A stretch of 59,507 bases of DNA from Acaryochloridaceae cyanobacterium SU_2_1 (GTDB taxonomy: Bacteria > Cyanobacteriota > Cyanobacteriia > Thermosynechococcales > Thermosynechococcaceae): contig JAAUUW010000002.1 in the NCBI GenBank assembly GCA_012030735.1, forward strand, positions 1-59,507. Reading direction: 5' to 3'. Shown here piece by piece: positions 38,680 through 47,728 of the stretch (positions within the stretch are counted from its first letter, which is position 1; every line of letters begins with the position of its first letter). Made by a program: the position numbers and the translations under genes. A model generated the notes under the pieces. The model did no database searches, was not told the DNA's origin, and saw only the letters and a list, made by a program, of their open reading frames with translations.

Positions 38680-40091
38680 CCTTGCTGCACCAACCTGATC
38701 GGCCTAGTCTGCAGCAACGGCGTCGGCGGTTATCAAGGCTGTTTGAGGGGAGGGCGCTATTGTGGTCAGGGCAACCGAGTCCCCGTAATTTTCCGGCTAA
38801 TCTGCTGCCTTTTCGAGCCAGTAGCCATTTCCTCTATTTTGTGGGATCACCCCTACCCAATGCTGTGGTGGTCTTAGAGGGTGGCGAAATGACGCTGTTG
38901 ATTGATGAAGCTGAGCCAGAGGAAGCCTTATGGCACGGGGGCTGCCCCAGTCGAGCGGAGCTTGCTGATCGCATCGGTGCTGATCAGACTCGCCCCCTGT
39001 CTGATTTGGATTTATTCGCCCCAGAGGCTGCCACGATTCCTGTGCAAGATTGGGCGACACGGTACCATCAAGCTGAGGTGCTAGGGCGTTCCCTGAGTGG
39101 CAGGGATGGCGCTTGGAGGGCAGACGCTCTTGAGTGCTGTGATCTGGCCCAGGGTGATTTCCAGTTGGCTAGGGCGATCGCAACCTTACGACTAGAGCAT
39201 GACGCTGCTGCCCTGCATCAACTACGGCAAGCAGCGGACTTAACGGTTAAGGCCCATTTAGCTGGGATGGCATCTAGAAGTCAAGCCCAAACCGAAGCAG
39301 AGGTTCGAGGAGCTGTGGAAGCTGTGTTTTTAGCAGCACAATGTTCCCCAGCCTACGCCAGTATAGTCACGACTCAGGCAGAGGTGCTCCATAATCCGTA
39401 TTATCATCATGCCCTTAATCCTGGTGAGTTGCTACTGGTGGATGCAGGGGCTGAAACCCCGATGGGATGGGCTGCGGATGTGACTCGGACTTGGCCTGTC
39501 TCTGGAGAATTTTCCGCTAGTCAACAGGATTTGTACAATCTGGTGTTAGCGGCCCATGATGCTTGCCTTGCTAAAGCCGCCCCTGGGGTTGAGTTTCGAG
39601 ATATTCATCTATCAGCAGCCTTGGTTTTGACCGAAGGATTGGTGGATCTGGGCATTCTTAAAGGCGATCCCGAAGGGCTAGTGGCTCGGGATGCCCATGG
39701 ATTGTTTTTCCCCCATGGTGTTGGACATTTATTGGGGCTAGATGTCCATGATATGGAAGACTTAGGAGATCTGGCAGGCTATGCATCAGGACGCCAGAGA
39801 AGCGAACGTCTGGGACTATCTTTTCTCCGTTTAGACCGTCCTCTTCAACCAGGGATGTTGGTGACGATTGAACCAGGCTTTTATCAAATTCCGGCCTTGC
39901 TTCATTGCCCTGAGTATCAACAGCAATATGGCGATTGCATTAACTGGGAGGTCTTGGCCCAGTTTAGAGATGTGCGAGGCATTCGCATTGAGGATGATGT
40001 TTTAATTACAGAAACGGGCTGCGAAGTCTTAACGGCTGCTCTGCCCACGAGCATGGCGGAAATTTCTGCCTGTTGTGCTCTGCAGGACTAA
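38676..40091 (+). CDS. pepP: Xaa-Pro aminopeptidase (M24, PepP type)
   Basis: A 471-residue metalloaminopeptidase that removes N-terminal residues before proline. The N-terminal domain (SHFLYFVGSPLPNAVVV) is of aminopeptidase-P type. All five metal ligands are present: Asp in LLVDAGAE, Asp in AADVTRTWP, His in FFPHGVGHLLGLDVHD, Glu in TIEPGFY and Glu in RIEDDVLIT. The GTG start overlaps the HpsJ-like stop by four bases, so translation is coupled to the exosortase operon, though a functional link is unproven. Confidence 0.9.
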   Translation: MTLLHQPDRPSLQQRRRRLSRLFEGRALLWSGQPSPRNFPANLLPFRASSHFLYFVGSPLPNAVVVLEGGEMTLLIDEAEPEEALWHGGCPSRAELADRIGADQTRPLSDLDLFAPEAATIPVQDWATRYHQAEVLGRSLSGRDGAWRADALECCDLAQGDFQLARAIATLRLEHDAAALHQLRQAADLTVKAHLAGMASRSQAQTEAEVRGAVEAVFLAAQCSPAYASIVTTQAEVLHNPYYHHALNPGELLLVDAGAETPMGWAADVTRTWPVSGEFSASQQDLYNLVLAAHDACLAKAAPGVEFRDIHLSAALVLTEGLVDLGILKGDPEGLVARDAHGLFFPHGVGHLLGLDVHDMEDLGDLAGYASGRQRSERLGLSFLRLDRPLQPGMLVTIEPGFYQIPALLHCPEYQQQYGDCINWEVLAQFRDVRGIRIEDDVLITETGCEVLTAALPTSMAEISACCALQD

Positions 40092-40189
40092 CTTGGCAAT
40101 CATTCACTCCCATTCTATGCATAGGGTATGGGATAACCAGCCTTAAAGCCGACTACTCTTCGTGACCCCCTAGGATGCTGACAATCTCC

Positions 40190-40794
40190 CTAGCGCATTA
40201 GACTCATCGTTTGCTTCCAAGACAATTCCTTGCGCAAAATTTCTAAGGCGCGGCGATCGCATCCCGTAAACAAAGGACTGACTTGCACGAGAACTCGCTC
40301 TGCTAGCTGAGCAGCAAAGATGCCGCCTGAGCGCAATAGATGACTGTAATAGCTCAATTGAGGCTGCTGATCACTATCCAGATGAAAATGATGCATATCC
40401 TCTAAGCTCATAGTCCAGGCTGGGGTATTCACCGGGACAATGATGCTAGGAATTCCTTGCTGACCATAGGCACAGGATTCACCTTGATAGAGAACGCCAA
40501 TCAAGACAATCCGCAGCAGAGTTCGAGTTTCTCGGATGAGGTCAGGGTAAAAAAAGGGTCAGGTTGGCTGACCAGGCGAGGGCCGGTGTTGAGATAGGCA
40601 GGGTTGAACAATTGCGAGTCATAGATCAGCCCCACTGCCCAATGTCGATCCTCTGTCTCCAGTTTAACGAAGCTGCCAAAGCCGAAGTCATCTGCTTGGG
40701 GAGGCGCAATCACCTCCATCTCATCATCAACTTGGATCACATAATCGCAATGGGAGTCTGACTTAACGACTTTACCTAATTTCATGGGATTCAA
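40190..40794 (-). CDS. HAS-barrel-like cyanobacterial hypothetical protein, frameshifted
   Basis: About 201 residues after repair. The N-terminus (GKVVKSDSHCDYVIQVDDE, then FGSFVKLE and AVGLIYDS) looks like the HAS-barrel found on HerA-type ATPases and related cyanobacterial proteins. The rest (YYSHLLRSGGIFAAQLAERV) is helical. One T is missing in a T7 run near 40553; adding it gives FFYPDLIRETRTLLRIVLIG and a continuous frame. The function is unknown. It probably forms an operon with the gene at 40886. Confidence 0.68.
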
Positions 40795-40885
40795 CCTAGA
40801 GAGGCGGATATTCAGTCCAAGGCCCTAACCTCTGCCTGAATCAACTGTAATGGCTCGTTACCAGTTTGTTTAGAACTAGAAATAA

Positions 40886-41248
40886 TTATCTCGTGAGCTT
40901 ATGAGCGCTGTTTTCTGCCTCTGAACGGTCTGAAGGTTGTCGAGCAGCATGACCATGGGTGGGGCAAGGGGGAGCGCTGATCGATCGATCCAACCAGCCT
41001 ACAGCCTGCTCTAGGCGGATTAAGCCCTCTTGGGTCTGATCCTGCAATAAGAAGACCATCGCAGCGGCAGCTTGCTCTAGGGCACGGGCTTTGCGGTTCC
41101 CCTTGAGGCGATGCCAATCCCCAGAGGTAATGGTCAACTGCTGCGCCAATTGTTCTGCCAACTGCAAGGCGGACGGAGGAGAGGCTATTGCATTGTTTGG
41201 TGAACCTTGGGGTTGTTCAGCGGACAGATCAGCAGACAGATTAGACAT
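40886..41248 (-). CDS. Conserved small cyanobacterial protein (DUF6439-like)
   Basis: 120 residues with a central helical stretch (ALQLAEQLAQQLTITSGDWH, then KARALEQAAAAMVFLLQDQ) and a C-terminal SISAPPCPTHGH. This pattern matches a small protein widely conserved in cyanobacteria and plastid lineages; I believe it is DUF6439 but cannot check. No signal peptide. The function is not known. Confidence 0.72.
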   Translation of the reverse strand: MSNLSADLSAEQPQGSPNNAIASPPSALQLAEQLAQQLTITSGDWHRLKGNRKARALEQAAAAMVFLLQDQTQEGLIRLEQAVGWLDRSISAPPCPTHGHAARQPSDRSEAENSAHKLTR

Positions 41249-41647
41249 ATTTAATCCTCCGAGGCTTGCAGATGATTGTAGCCAAAGGATCCTAGCTTTG
41301 TCTTGTGAGAGAGGATCGCCTTGTGAGTGACTGGGCTTGCAGAGAAATCCCTGTTAGAATGCCTACTAGCGATTCCTGCGGCGTTGGTGACTGCCAATAT
41401 CGTTTTTTGATCTATACCTTTAACGATAGGGAACAACTTGCTCGGTGGCAGTATACCAAGCTCAGGTTTGGAAACTTTAAGCCGTGGCGACCACTTCCCA
41501 CCTGGATTTTCCAGGTCAAAAACTGAGGTAAGACGGCGTTGTGGGAATTGCTCTTGTGAAATGGGATGTTGCTTAGGTTTTTAACAGCTTGACCTAGCAG
41601 CAGGCTTCAAGAGAATTTTATGTTGAGAGAATGCTAGGAAGAATGGA
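41249..41647. other. Spacer between the 40886 gene and trnL
   Basis: A 73-codon + strand frame (GTG 41305 to 41526) with aromatic-rich ends (LARWQYTKLRFGNFKPWRPL) might be a small gene, but I cannot place it in a family and no good ribosome site precedes it. No other gene is seen. Confidence 0.35.
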
Positions 41648-41984
41648 TGGGGGCGGAGGGACTTGAACCCTCACGACTTTATCAGTCAACGGATTTTCAT
41701 TCTCTTGCTGCTTTCACAGCTACCAAATCTGGTTTTGAGAATTGGACTCTCTCTTTACCCGCGCTTCACGTCACCTAGTGAAGGTTTGATCTGCGTGAGG
41801 GTAGCTCCCGTCGAGTCTCTGCACCTTCTGAGTGGGTCTAGACCGCTACTCAGCTTGGCTCAGGATTGCCTTGTCTGGATGACAGATTTAGGTTTCCCTG
41901 AATTTGAGAGCCTTCACTTGCTAGATTTCTCAGGCAAGGCCCAGTTTTCTAAGTCCGCAGCGTCTACCATTCCGCCACGCCCCC
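41648..41984 (-). tRNA. trnL-UAA: tRNA-Leu(UAA), split by a group I intron
   Basis: Exon 1 is 41951-41984 and exon 2 is 41648-41697 (34 + 50 nt). The acceptor arms GGGGGCG and CGCCCCC pair fully, with discriminator A at 41648. The T-loop GGTTCAAGTCC is present. The anticodon UAA is formed across the splice site, its U from exon 1 and AA from exon 2. CCA is not encoded. A long variable arm fits class II tRNA-Leu. The order of elements is the same as in the well-known cyanobacterial and chloroplast trnL gene. Confidence 0.96.
41698..41950 (-). ncRNA. Self-splicing group I intron of tRNA-Leu(UAA)
   Basis: 253 bases inserted after the first anticodon base. It ends in G before exon 2. It holds the hallmark core pieces of this intron family, including ACGGGAGCTACC and AAAGAGAGAGTCC. 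It contains no open frame of its own that looks like a homing endonuclease. The intron is an ancient cyanobacterial/plastid trait. Confidence 0.93.
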
Positions 41985-42084
41985 ATATTGCTTGGACTAC
42001 AATAGCATGGGAATATATCCGGCGTCCAAGTCATCTAAGTTTACAATAGATGCACACAATCTCTAGCGTTACATGTTCTAAGCT

Positions 42085-42429
42085 ATGTTACTCAAATCCA
42101 CCACCCGTCATATTCATATTTTTACCGCTGAGATCGAAAATAATGAGCTGATCCCGAGCGAGAAGGTATTGACCCTGGATGTTGATCCTGATAACGAGCT
42201 GGTTTGGAGTGAAGATGCGCTGCAACGGGTGTATGCCAAGTTTGATGAGTTGGTGGAAGCTTATAGTGGCGAAGCTTTGACAGACTATAATTTGCGACGG
42301 ATTGGCTCAGATTTAGAGCATTATGTGCGCAGTCTGCTCCAAAAAGGCATAGTCGGCTATAACCTCAGCAGTCGGGTCCGCAACTACAGCATGGGTGTCC
42401 CCCAAGTGATTATGGGTGGCTCAAACTAA
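42085..42429 (+). CDS. ndhM: NAD(P)H-quinone oxidoreductase subunit M
   Basis: 114 residues, the usual length for cyanobacterial NdhM. Sequence blocks IHIFTAEIENNELIPSEKVL, VDPDNELVW and RIGSDLEHYVRSLL are typical. NdhM is a peripheral subunit of the photosynthetic NDH-1 complex on the thylakoid membrane and takes part in cyclic electron flow and CO2 uptake. It stands alone next to trnL and convergent to pilQ. Confidence 0.95.
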   Translation: MLLKSTTRHIHIFTAEIENNELIPSEKVLTLDVDPDNELVWSEDALQRVYAKFDELVEAYSGEALTDYNLRRIGSDLEHYVRSLLQKGIVGYNLSSRVRNYSMGVPQVIMGGSN

Positions 42430-42442
42430 ATTGCAGTTCCGC

Positions 42443-42514
42443 AAAAAAAATCGCTTCCTCTAAACCCCACTGATTACCCCCATGGGCAGTCAAAGCAGGA
42501 ATTAGGGGAAGCGA
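42443..42514 (-). terminator. Terminator of the pilMNOQ operon
   Basis: TCGCTTCCTCTAA (42451-42463) and TTAGGGGAAGCGA (42502-42514) pair, with one mismatch, around a branched loop. On the - strand the stem is followed by an eight-T run (42443-42450). It lies about 65 bases beyond the pilQ stop. Confidence 0.75.
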
Positions 42515-42577
42515 ATCTCAGATCAATAAGGAGTGTAGTTGGATAAAATCCCTCTATACCAATCGAGCTCAACAAGC

Positions 42578-44677
42578 CTATGGATTCAAAAGCTGCTGGG
42601 CTTGTGGGCCAGGATTATACTGGTAGCCAGCGGTTGCTTGGTCGGAATCATCCAAAATTTGGGGCGTGATTAAGACCACCAACTCGCTTCTTTGACGAGA
42701 ATTGGTCTCCCGTCGGAACAGCCGACCCAACAAGGGAATATCACCCAAGATGGGTACCTTGCTGACACTCACTCGATCTTGGTCCTGGATAATTCCAGTT
42801 AAAACCATCGTTTGACCATCTCTGAGGCGGATTTTCCCTGTTTCTAGGCGACGTTGCTGCAAAAGCAATGCTGATCCACCGAACTGATCCGTAAAGCTCC
42901 GCCCTGATAAAGAGCTCACTTCTGGTGACAAACTGAGGGTGATAAAACCATTGTCATCAATCTGATCAACATCGATATTCATGATCACACCAGCGTTTTG
43001 GATGATTGGTTTCAAGCTGGATGAAGAACCACCCGCTGGATTATCTCTGATTTCAGCCTCAAACCCTGAGAAGACTTGCTCGGTGAGGTTAACCTGGGCA
43101 GAACTGCCTTCTTGAATGAGCAAAGTGGGGTTGGTGAGGATTTTGGCAGATTCATTGTTAATAGAGACAAATAAGGCCCCCAGAAAGCGGTCAGTCAAGG
43201 AAAACAATCCTTGGGCTGGATTAAGCAGTCCGGTCAAACCAGTCACAGCGCCATTGGCAAGGGAAGCCGCTGGAGATGTTGAGTCCTTAACTCTACTGGA
43301 GATTCCAAATCCTGAATTTTCAGGATTGTTTGGATCTTGGACAAAACCAATTCCCAAATTGTTATTGACCCGAAACTGCAAGTCAGCGTTGGCACTTTTT
43401 CCCTTGAGCAAGTTCACATCAATGAACTTGACATTGACAGCCACTTGGCGCTGTCGCACATCCAGTCGGGTGAGGATGGAGGTGGCTGTTTCCACCTTGC
43501 GAGGTGTGCCCACCAAGGTGACGGAATTGGTGCGTGCATCGGCTACCACATCTAACCCTTCCAAGAGGGTAGATTTGCCTGCACTGGCTTCTCCGGTACC
43601 ACCATTAGCCCCATAGGACTCTAAAATTTCCTTAGCCCCTAGGACTTGGCTTTCCTCTTTGGTTTCGCGTTTGCGGGTGATGCCTGTGTTACCCAAATCT
43701 GAGCTATTTTCAGAGTTGGCGGGGGTAATATTAGCACCCGTTACTGCTTCGTTAGCCAATGTATTTGATCGCTTAATGCTGGTTGTGGCCTTTATTTGGT
43801 TGAGGCGAAGAGTTCTCACCACTCGGTTTTGGGCGTCTCCAGGGAGGGTCTTGCCCACAAATATGGTTTGGCCGACGCGATTGGCTTGCATGCCTGATAG
43901 GCGCACCACATAGTTGAACACATCCTCAACGGATTCGTTTTCAATATCCAGCGAGATCGTTGAAGATGCGGCAGGGGCATCTTCAACTCCTTCACTGCTG
44001 CCACCCTCCTCGGCGAAGGCGACGTTTACACCTGCGGCTCGGCCCAGCAAGGTCAACACTTCTCTTACAGGGGCTTCCCTCAGCAATAGCTTGGGAATTA
44101 CCTGGTCGCTGCCTAGATCGATCCGTTCTGGTTCGACATTGAGGGGGGCGATGGCGATATCACCCACCGGAGGCGCACTAGCGCGGGTTTGGAAGGGCGG
44201 CACTGCGCTCGGTTGCGCTGAGCTGCTGGTTTGGGAGGAGGATGAGATTCCCGCATTGGGGCTGCTGTCGAAGCTAACCGCTAAGACACCCCGACGATTA
44301 TCTTGACGTAATACTTCGGCGATGGGGGCTGCATGTATCCCCTCGACGGTGATGCGGACTGTATTGGCATCTAGTTGACGAACTTGAACAGAGCGGATAC
44401 CAGGGGCGGGTTCTCGCTGTTCAAAGTCGCCGGATTGGGGAAGTCGTAAGACAGCGTTGCTCACATCAGAGATAGAGAGATTGCCGCGATTGACGGTAAA
44501 GATGGGTGGGCGAGCATCGCCCTGTGCGCCGAGCACAAGCTCAACCCCTTTAGCGGTGGGATTGAGTTGAACGGTTGTAATTTCGGTATCGGCAGCCCAG
44601 ACGGGCTGAGTCATTGCGCCTAAAACGGCGGCTGTACAACCAAGAATAATACCTGACTTGCCTTGAGTCCAGTTCAC
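42578..44677 (-). CDS. pilQ: Type IV pilus secretin PilQ
   Basis: A 699-residue outer-membrane channel for the pilus fibre. GTG start with GAGGAG upstream gives a signal peptide ending PVWAAD. The N-terminal AMIN domain (residues about 30-140) binds peptidoglycan. N0/STN-like blocks follow (LREAPVREVLTLLGRAAGVN), then an N1 repeat, and the secretin core near residues 430-690 with VNLTEQVFSG, LRDGQTMVLTGIIQDQ and VPILGDIPLLGRLF. The last gene of pilM-N-O-Q. No pilP is present, as in other cyanobacteria. Confidence 0.94.
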   Translation of the reverse strand: MNWTQGKSGIILGCTAAVLGAMTQPVWAADTEITTVQLNPTAKGVELVLGAQGDARPPIFTVNRGNLSISDVSNAVLRLPQSGDFEQREPAPGIRSVQVRQLDANTVRITVEGIHAAPIAEVLRQDNRRGVLAVSFDSSPNAGISSSSQTSSSAQPSAVPPFQTRASAPPVGDIAIAPLNVEPERIDLGSDQVIPKLLLREAPVREVLTLLGRAAGVNVAFAEEGGSSEGVEDAPAASSTISLDIENESVEDVFNYVVRLSGMQANRVGQTIFVGKTLPGDAQNRVVRTLRLNQIKATTSIKRSNTLANEAVTGANITPANSENSSDLGNTGITRKRETKEESQVLGAKEILESYGANGGTGEASAGKSTLLEGLDVVADARTNSVTLVGTPRKVETATSILTRLDVRQRQVAVNVKFIDVNLLKGKSANADLQFRVNNNLGIGFVQDPNNPENSGFGISSRVKDSTSPAASLANGAVTGLTGLLNPAQGLFSLTDRFLGALFVSINNESAKILTNPTLLIQEGSSAQVNLTEQVFSGFEAEIRDNPAGGSSSSLKPIIQNAGVIMNIDVDQIDDNGFITLSLSPEVSSLSGRSFTDQFGGSALLLQQRRLETGKIRLRDGQTMVLTGIIQDQDRVSVSKVPILGDIPLLGRLFRRETNSRQRSELVVLITPQILDDSDQATAGYQYNPGPQAQQLLNP

Positions 44678-44776
44678 CCTATACTCCTCTATTTAATAGA
44701 TTTAATGACGGTTGGCAGATGGTGTTGCTGTCGATCAGCAGCCAATTAAAATAATCGATTGAAGGAAGTTGTTTTG

Positions 44777-45526
44777 TTAGTTGGGCGCGCCTGCGGGTGG
44801 TGTTTCTGCGGGCGGCGTGCCGGCGGGGGGTTGTGTCTGTTGCGCGGAAGCGGCGGCGGCCATTTCCTCAGCGGTCAAAGGAACATAGGCATGTAAGCTG
44901 AAGGTCGATTTGACAATGTTACGAGGTTCTCCGGGTTTGGTTCCTTGCTGCAATTCCATGGATAGATCGCGAACCACTAAAACGGTTTGCAGGCGATCAA
45001 TGGATTGCATGATTTGCAGGGTTTGGTTAAAGGTGCCTTGAAAAGAAACAGCCGTGACCTGACGTTTGATTTTGTTATCGAGGGGCGCGCCGAGGGAACT
45101 ATCGGTGACGACACCTGAGAGGCCGTAGTCAGGCTTAAAGGTTAAGAGCTGGGCGTTGCTGGCAACAATGACACGGTTGAGATCTAGCAATAGGGTATCG
45201 ATGGAGCGTTGGTCAGAGAATAACCCTCGTACCTCTCTATTTTGTCGCTGGGCGAGTAATACGCTGGCTTCGATGTCCTTAACGCGTTTGACGGTTTCTT
45301 CCTTTTGGGAGAGGTCTTCTTTTTTTTGCTCAACGCGATCGCGAGTCTCTTGAAATTCTGCATATTTGGGACCGACCAATTGGGTGCCCGCATAGCCGGC
45401 TAGCCCGACCCCTATAACGGCGGCTAAAATTCCCGAGACGGTTGGGGTGAAAGTGATGCCAAAGACCGTGGGATAAACCGGCCCTGAAAAATCGTTTTCT
45501 CTTGCGAATTCACCGGTGGCCATCAT
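44777..45526 (-). CDS. pilO: Type IV pilus inner-membrane protein PilO
   Basis: 249 residues with one membrane helix near residues 31-49 (VSGILAAVIGVGLAGYAG), a coiled coil (EFQETRDRVEQKKEDLSQKE) and a ferredoxin-like periplasmic domain. The tail is Pro/Ala/Thr-rich. PilO dimerises with PilN in the alignment subcomplex that links the motor to the secretin. Its start overlaps the pilN stop (ATGATG). Confidence 0.9.
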   Translation of the reverse strand: MMATGEFARENDFSGPVYPTVFGITFTPTVSGILAAVIGVGLAGYAGTQLVGPKYAEFQETRDRVEQKKEDLSQKEETVKRVKDIEASVLLAQRQNREVRGLFSDQRSIDTLLLDLNRVIVASNAQLLTFKPDYGLSGVVTDSSLGAPLDNKIKRQVTAVSFQGTFNQTLQIMQSIDRLQTVLVVRDLSMELQQGTKPGEPRNIVKSTFSLHAYVPLTAEEMAAAASAQQTQPPAGTPPAETPPAGAPN

Positions 45527-46321
45527 GGATTAATTACTCCTTTTTGCTTTAGCATCTCAATTCTGGCTACTAGGCCCGATGCCCCTTTGGCATTGAGAAT
45601 TTGTAGTAATTCAGAGGCAGGGACATCATTGATAGTGGTATCGATTCGATGCTCTACCAAGTTAACTTTGGTTTGATCGTTGATCTTGCGTTCTGAGGAA
45701 ATGAGTTTTGAGTCAACGGCCAAGAAAGGAGATTTTCTGAGGGTCAACACAAAGTCGTTGATATCGCCAAAGGAGATGGCATTGCCCGTGATCTCTAGCT
45801 GAGTGGGGTCAGACAAACTAGGAAGAGCAGGAGCTGGAGTGGGTTGTCCGGCAGCGACGGGGGCTGGAGTTGGAGCGGGGGTAGGTTGCGCAGCACCAGG
45901 CGCGGCGACAGCTGCAGGTGCTCCTTTTTGGACAATTTGGGTGATCTGGAGCGTGGGAGGGACGCGATCGCGAATATCCTGTAAGGTGGCTGACCAAGGC
46001 TTAATCTGATTGAAAATCGTAGCCAAGGCGGCTGTTTCTGACTTCACCAGTTGCTCCTTGGTTTTAAGAGTCTCTACCTCTGAAAGTTGGGGAGGCTAAA
46101 TTGGCCAGTTCGCCATCTAATTTTTCTTCTTCCGCTGTCAGATTTTGGTTCACTAAGGCCATGACACCAAAGGTAGCTAGCACCAAGGCCAACGCCGCGC
46201 CTGCCACACCCAAGCCGATAAACAGGGGTGTTTTATCGTCACTACCATAGTTTACGGAAGAGACTGTCCGCTGATTAAAATCTGGGCGGTCATTTAGTAG
46301 ATTAATTTCAATGGAGTACAT
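45523..46321 (-). CDS. pilN: Type IV pilus inner-membrane protein PilN, frameshifted
   Basis: About 265 residues. The short cytoplasmic N-terminus has the INLLND motif (MYSIEINLLNDRPDF) that binds PilM, and is followed by a membrane helix (residues about 35-57). The frame is broken near 46087 (one T too many), after LANLASPT. The downstream frame carries the periplasmic part with a long Pro/Ala linker and ELLQILNAKGASGLVARIE. The start overlaps the pilM stop by one base. Confidence 0.85.
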
Positions 46322-47415
46322 TAGTTTAATACCTCTCGCATGCCCAGCCCCATCACAACACTCAAGGCAGGACGCTGTGCATGGGGAATAACATCAGAAT
46401 TTTGAATGCCTAAGCAACTAATCGGATCCACAAGACTGGTGGTCAATCCCAACCGTTGGGTCAAGAACTCATCAATTTGTCCTAGGCTAGCCCCTGGGCC
46501 AGAAACAAACACCTGAACAATTTCTAAGTTGTCGCCTTGGTTCAAGTAAAAATCAATGGAGCGACGCAGCTCATCGGACAGATCGCTCAGCATCCGCAGA
46601 ATTGCCGCCGAACTTGGGTTATTAGCGGTGGTATCGGTGGCATTTAAGGGTACCGTCATGCCTTGGAGCAAATCTGCTCCCATAGAACCGGGTAAGTTCA
46701 TGGCTCGACTTAGGGCATTTTGCAAATGATGGGTGCCGATCGGAACCTTCCGGTTAAATTGAGGGATACCATCCTTGACGATACTAATTTCAGTGCCGTC
46801 AAAGTCGATGTTGACCAAGGCAACGGCTTCCCCTTCCACAAATTGTAGGAGTTGGCTCCTCAGGGTGCGAATTAGGGAAAAGCTGCTAATTTCTAAGACC
46901 TTAAGGTCTAAGCCTGCCTGTTGGAATACGGTGAGGTAATTCTCGGTAATATCCTTAGGGGTAGCTACTAAGAGAACTTCGACGCGCTCAATGCCATCTT
47001 CGTCAATATCTGTACCCAGCCGTTGGAAGTCAACATCCGCTTCTTCGCGAGGAAAGGGGAGATAAATGGCGGCCTCTTGATTGAGAACCATATCTCGCAA
47101 TTCCATCTCATCCAGTTCAGCGGGTAAGCGAATTAACCGGATCACAGCTTCGCCAATGGGGACAGCGCTAACGGCTGTTTTAGCCTTGATTTTGTGATCG
47201 CTGATGCCCTGACGCAGAGCATCAGCAACGGCATCGGGGTCTTGAATGCGACCCTCTTGGAATGCGCCTTCGGGCAAGGGAATCGCCGCAAAGGAACCCA
47301 AGTTTGTGCCTTGTTTTTGCTGGTTGAGCTGAACAATATTGACACTGTCTGGGGTGAATTCCACGCCCAGACCCTGAGTTTGTTTAGAAAATAGATTTTT
47401 AAGTGAAGTTACCAC
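46321..47415 (-). CDS. pilM: Type IV pilus cytoplasmic actin-like protein PilM
   Basis: About 364 residues from GTG 47415, which has AGGGA upstream. It has the actin-like ATP-binding fold (GLGVEFTPDSVNIVQL, LVNIDFDGTEISIV, QVFVSGPGASL), with the PilN-binding face expected. PilM recruits PilN on the cytoplasmic side. First gene of the operon and divergent from fumC. Confidence 0.92.
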   Translation of the reverse strand: MVTSLKNLFSKQTQGLGVEFTPDSVNIVQLNQQKQGTNLGSFAAIPLPEGAFQEGRIQDPDAVADALRQGISDHKIKAKTAVSAVPIGEAVIRLIRLPAELDEMELRDMVLNQEAAIYLPFPREEADVDFQRLGTDIDEDGIERVEVLLVATPKDITENYLTVFQQAGLDLKVLEISSFSLIRTLRSQLLQFVEGEAVALVNIDFDGTEISIVKDGIPQFNRKVPIGTHHLQNALSRAMNLPGSMGADLLQGMTVPLNATDTTANNPSSAAILRMLSDLSDELRRSIDFYLNQGDNLEIVQVFVSGPGASLGQIDEFLTQRLGLTTSLVDPISCLGIQNSDVIPHAQRPALSVVMGLGMREVLN

Positions 47416-47728
47416 AGTATCCCTGCTACAGGCCAATTACAATATTTGCAACTCTATTGGTTAGTTTGACGGTTTGATGCCGACCTTGGTGCTAATCGCC
47501 CTCTATAGACAGGTTGCCCATAGGCAAGGGCAGAGGCTACATTACCTATGCCGACTCAATGACACCCAAAAGACCACTAGGTACTGATGTTAGGTGGTGG
47601 AATATAGAAATATTGGCTCAATTGGCCTGTTTATATCCCTTCAGTCAGGATACCCAAGATTATCGTAAGGTTGTACCATGCCTCCAAAATTACCCTGCCA
47701 ACCTTGCCATAGTGCTCGATAAATCCCT
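47416..47728. promoter_or_regulatory. Divergent promoter region pilM / fumC
   Basis: About 310 bases. The open frame 47514-47765 on the + strand shows no recognisable domain and is not called. Promoters for both operons must lie here. Confidence 0.35.

Noticed and set aside
41663-42049. 128-codon + strand frame across the trnL region
   Set aside because: It runs over the tRNA exons and intron on the opposite strand and is a chance frame.
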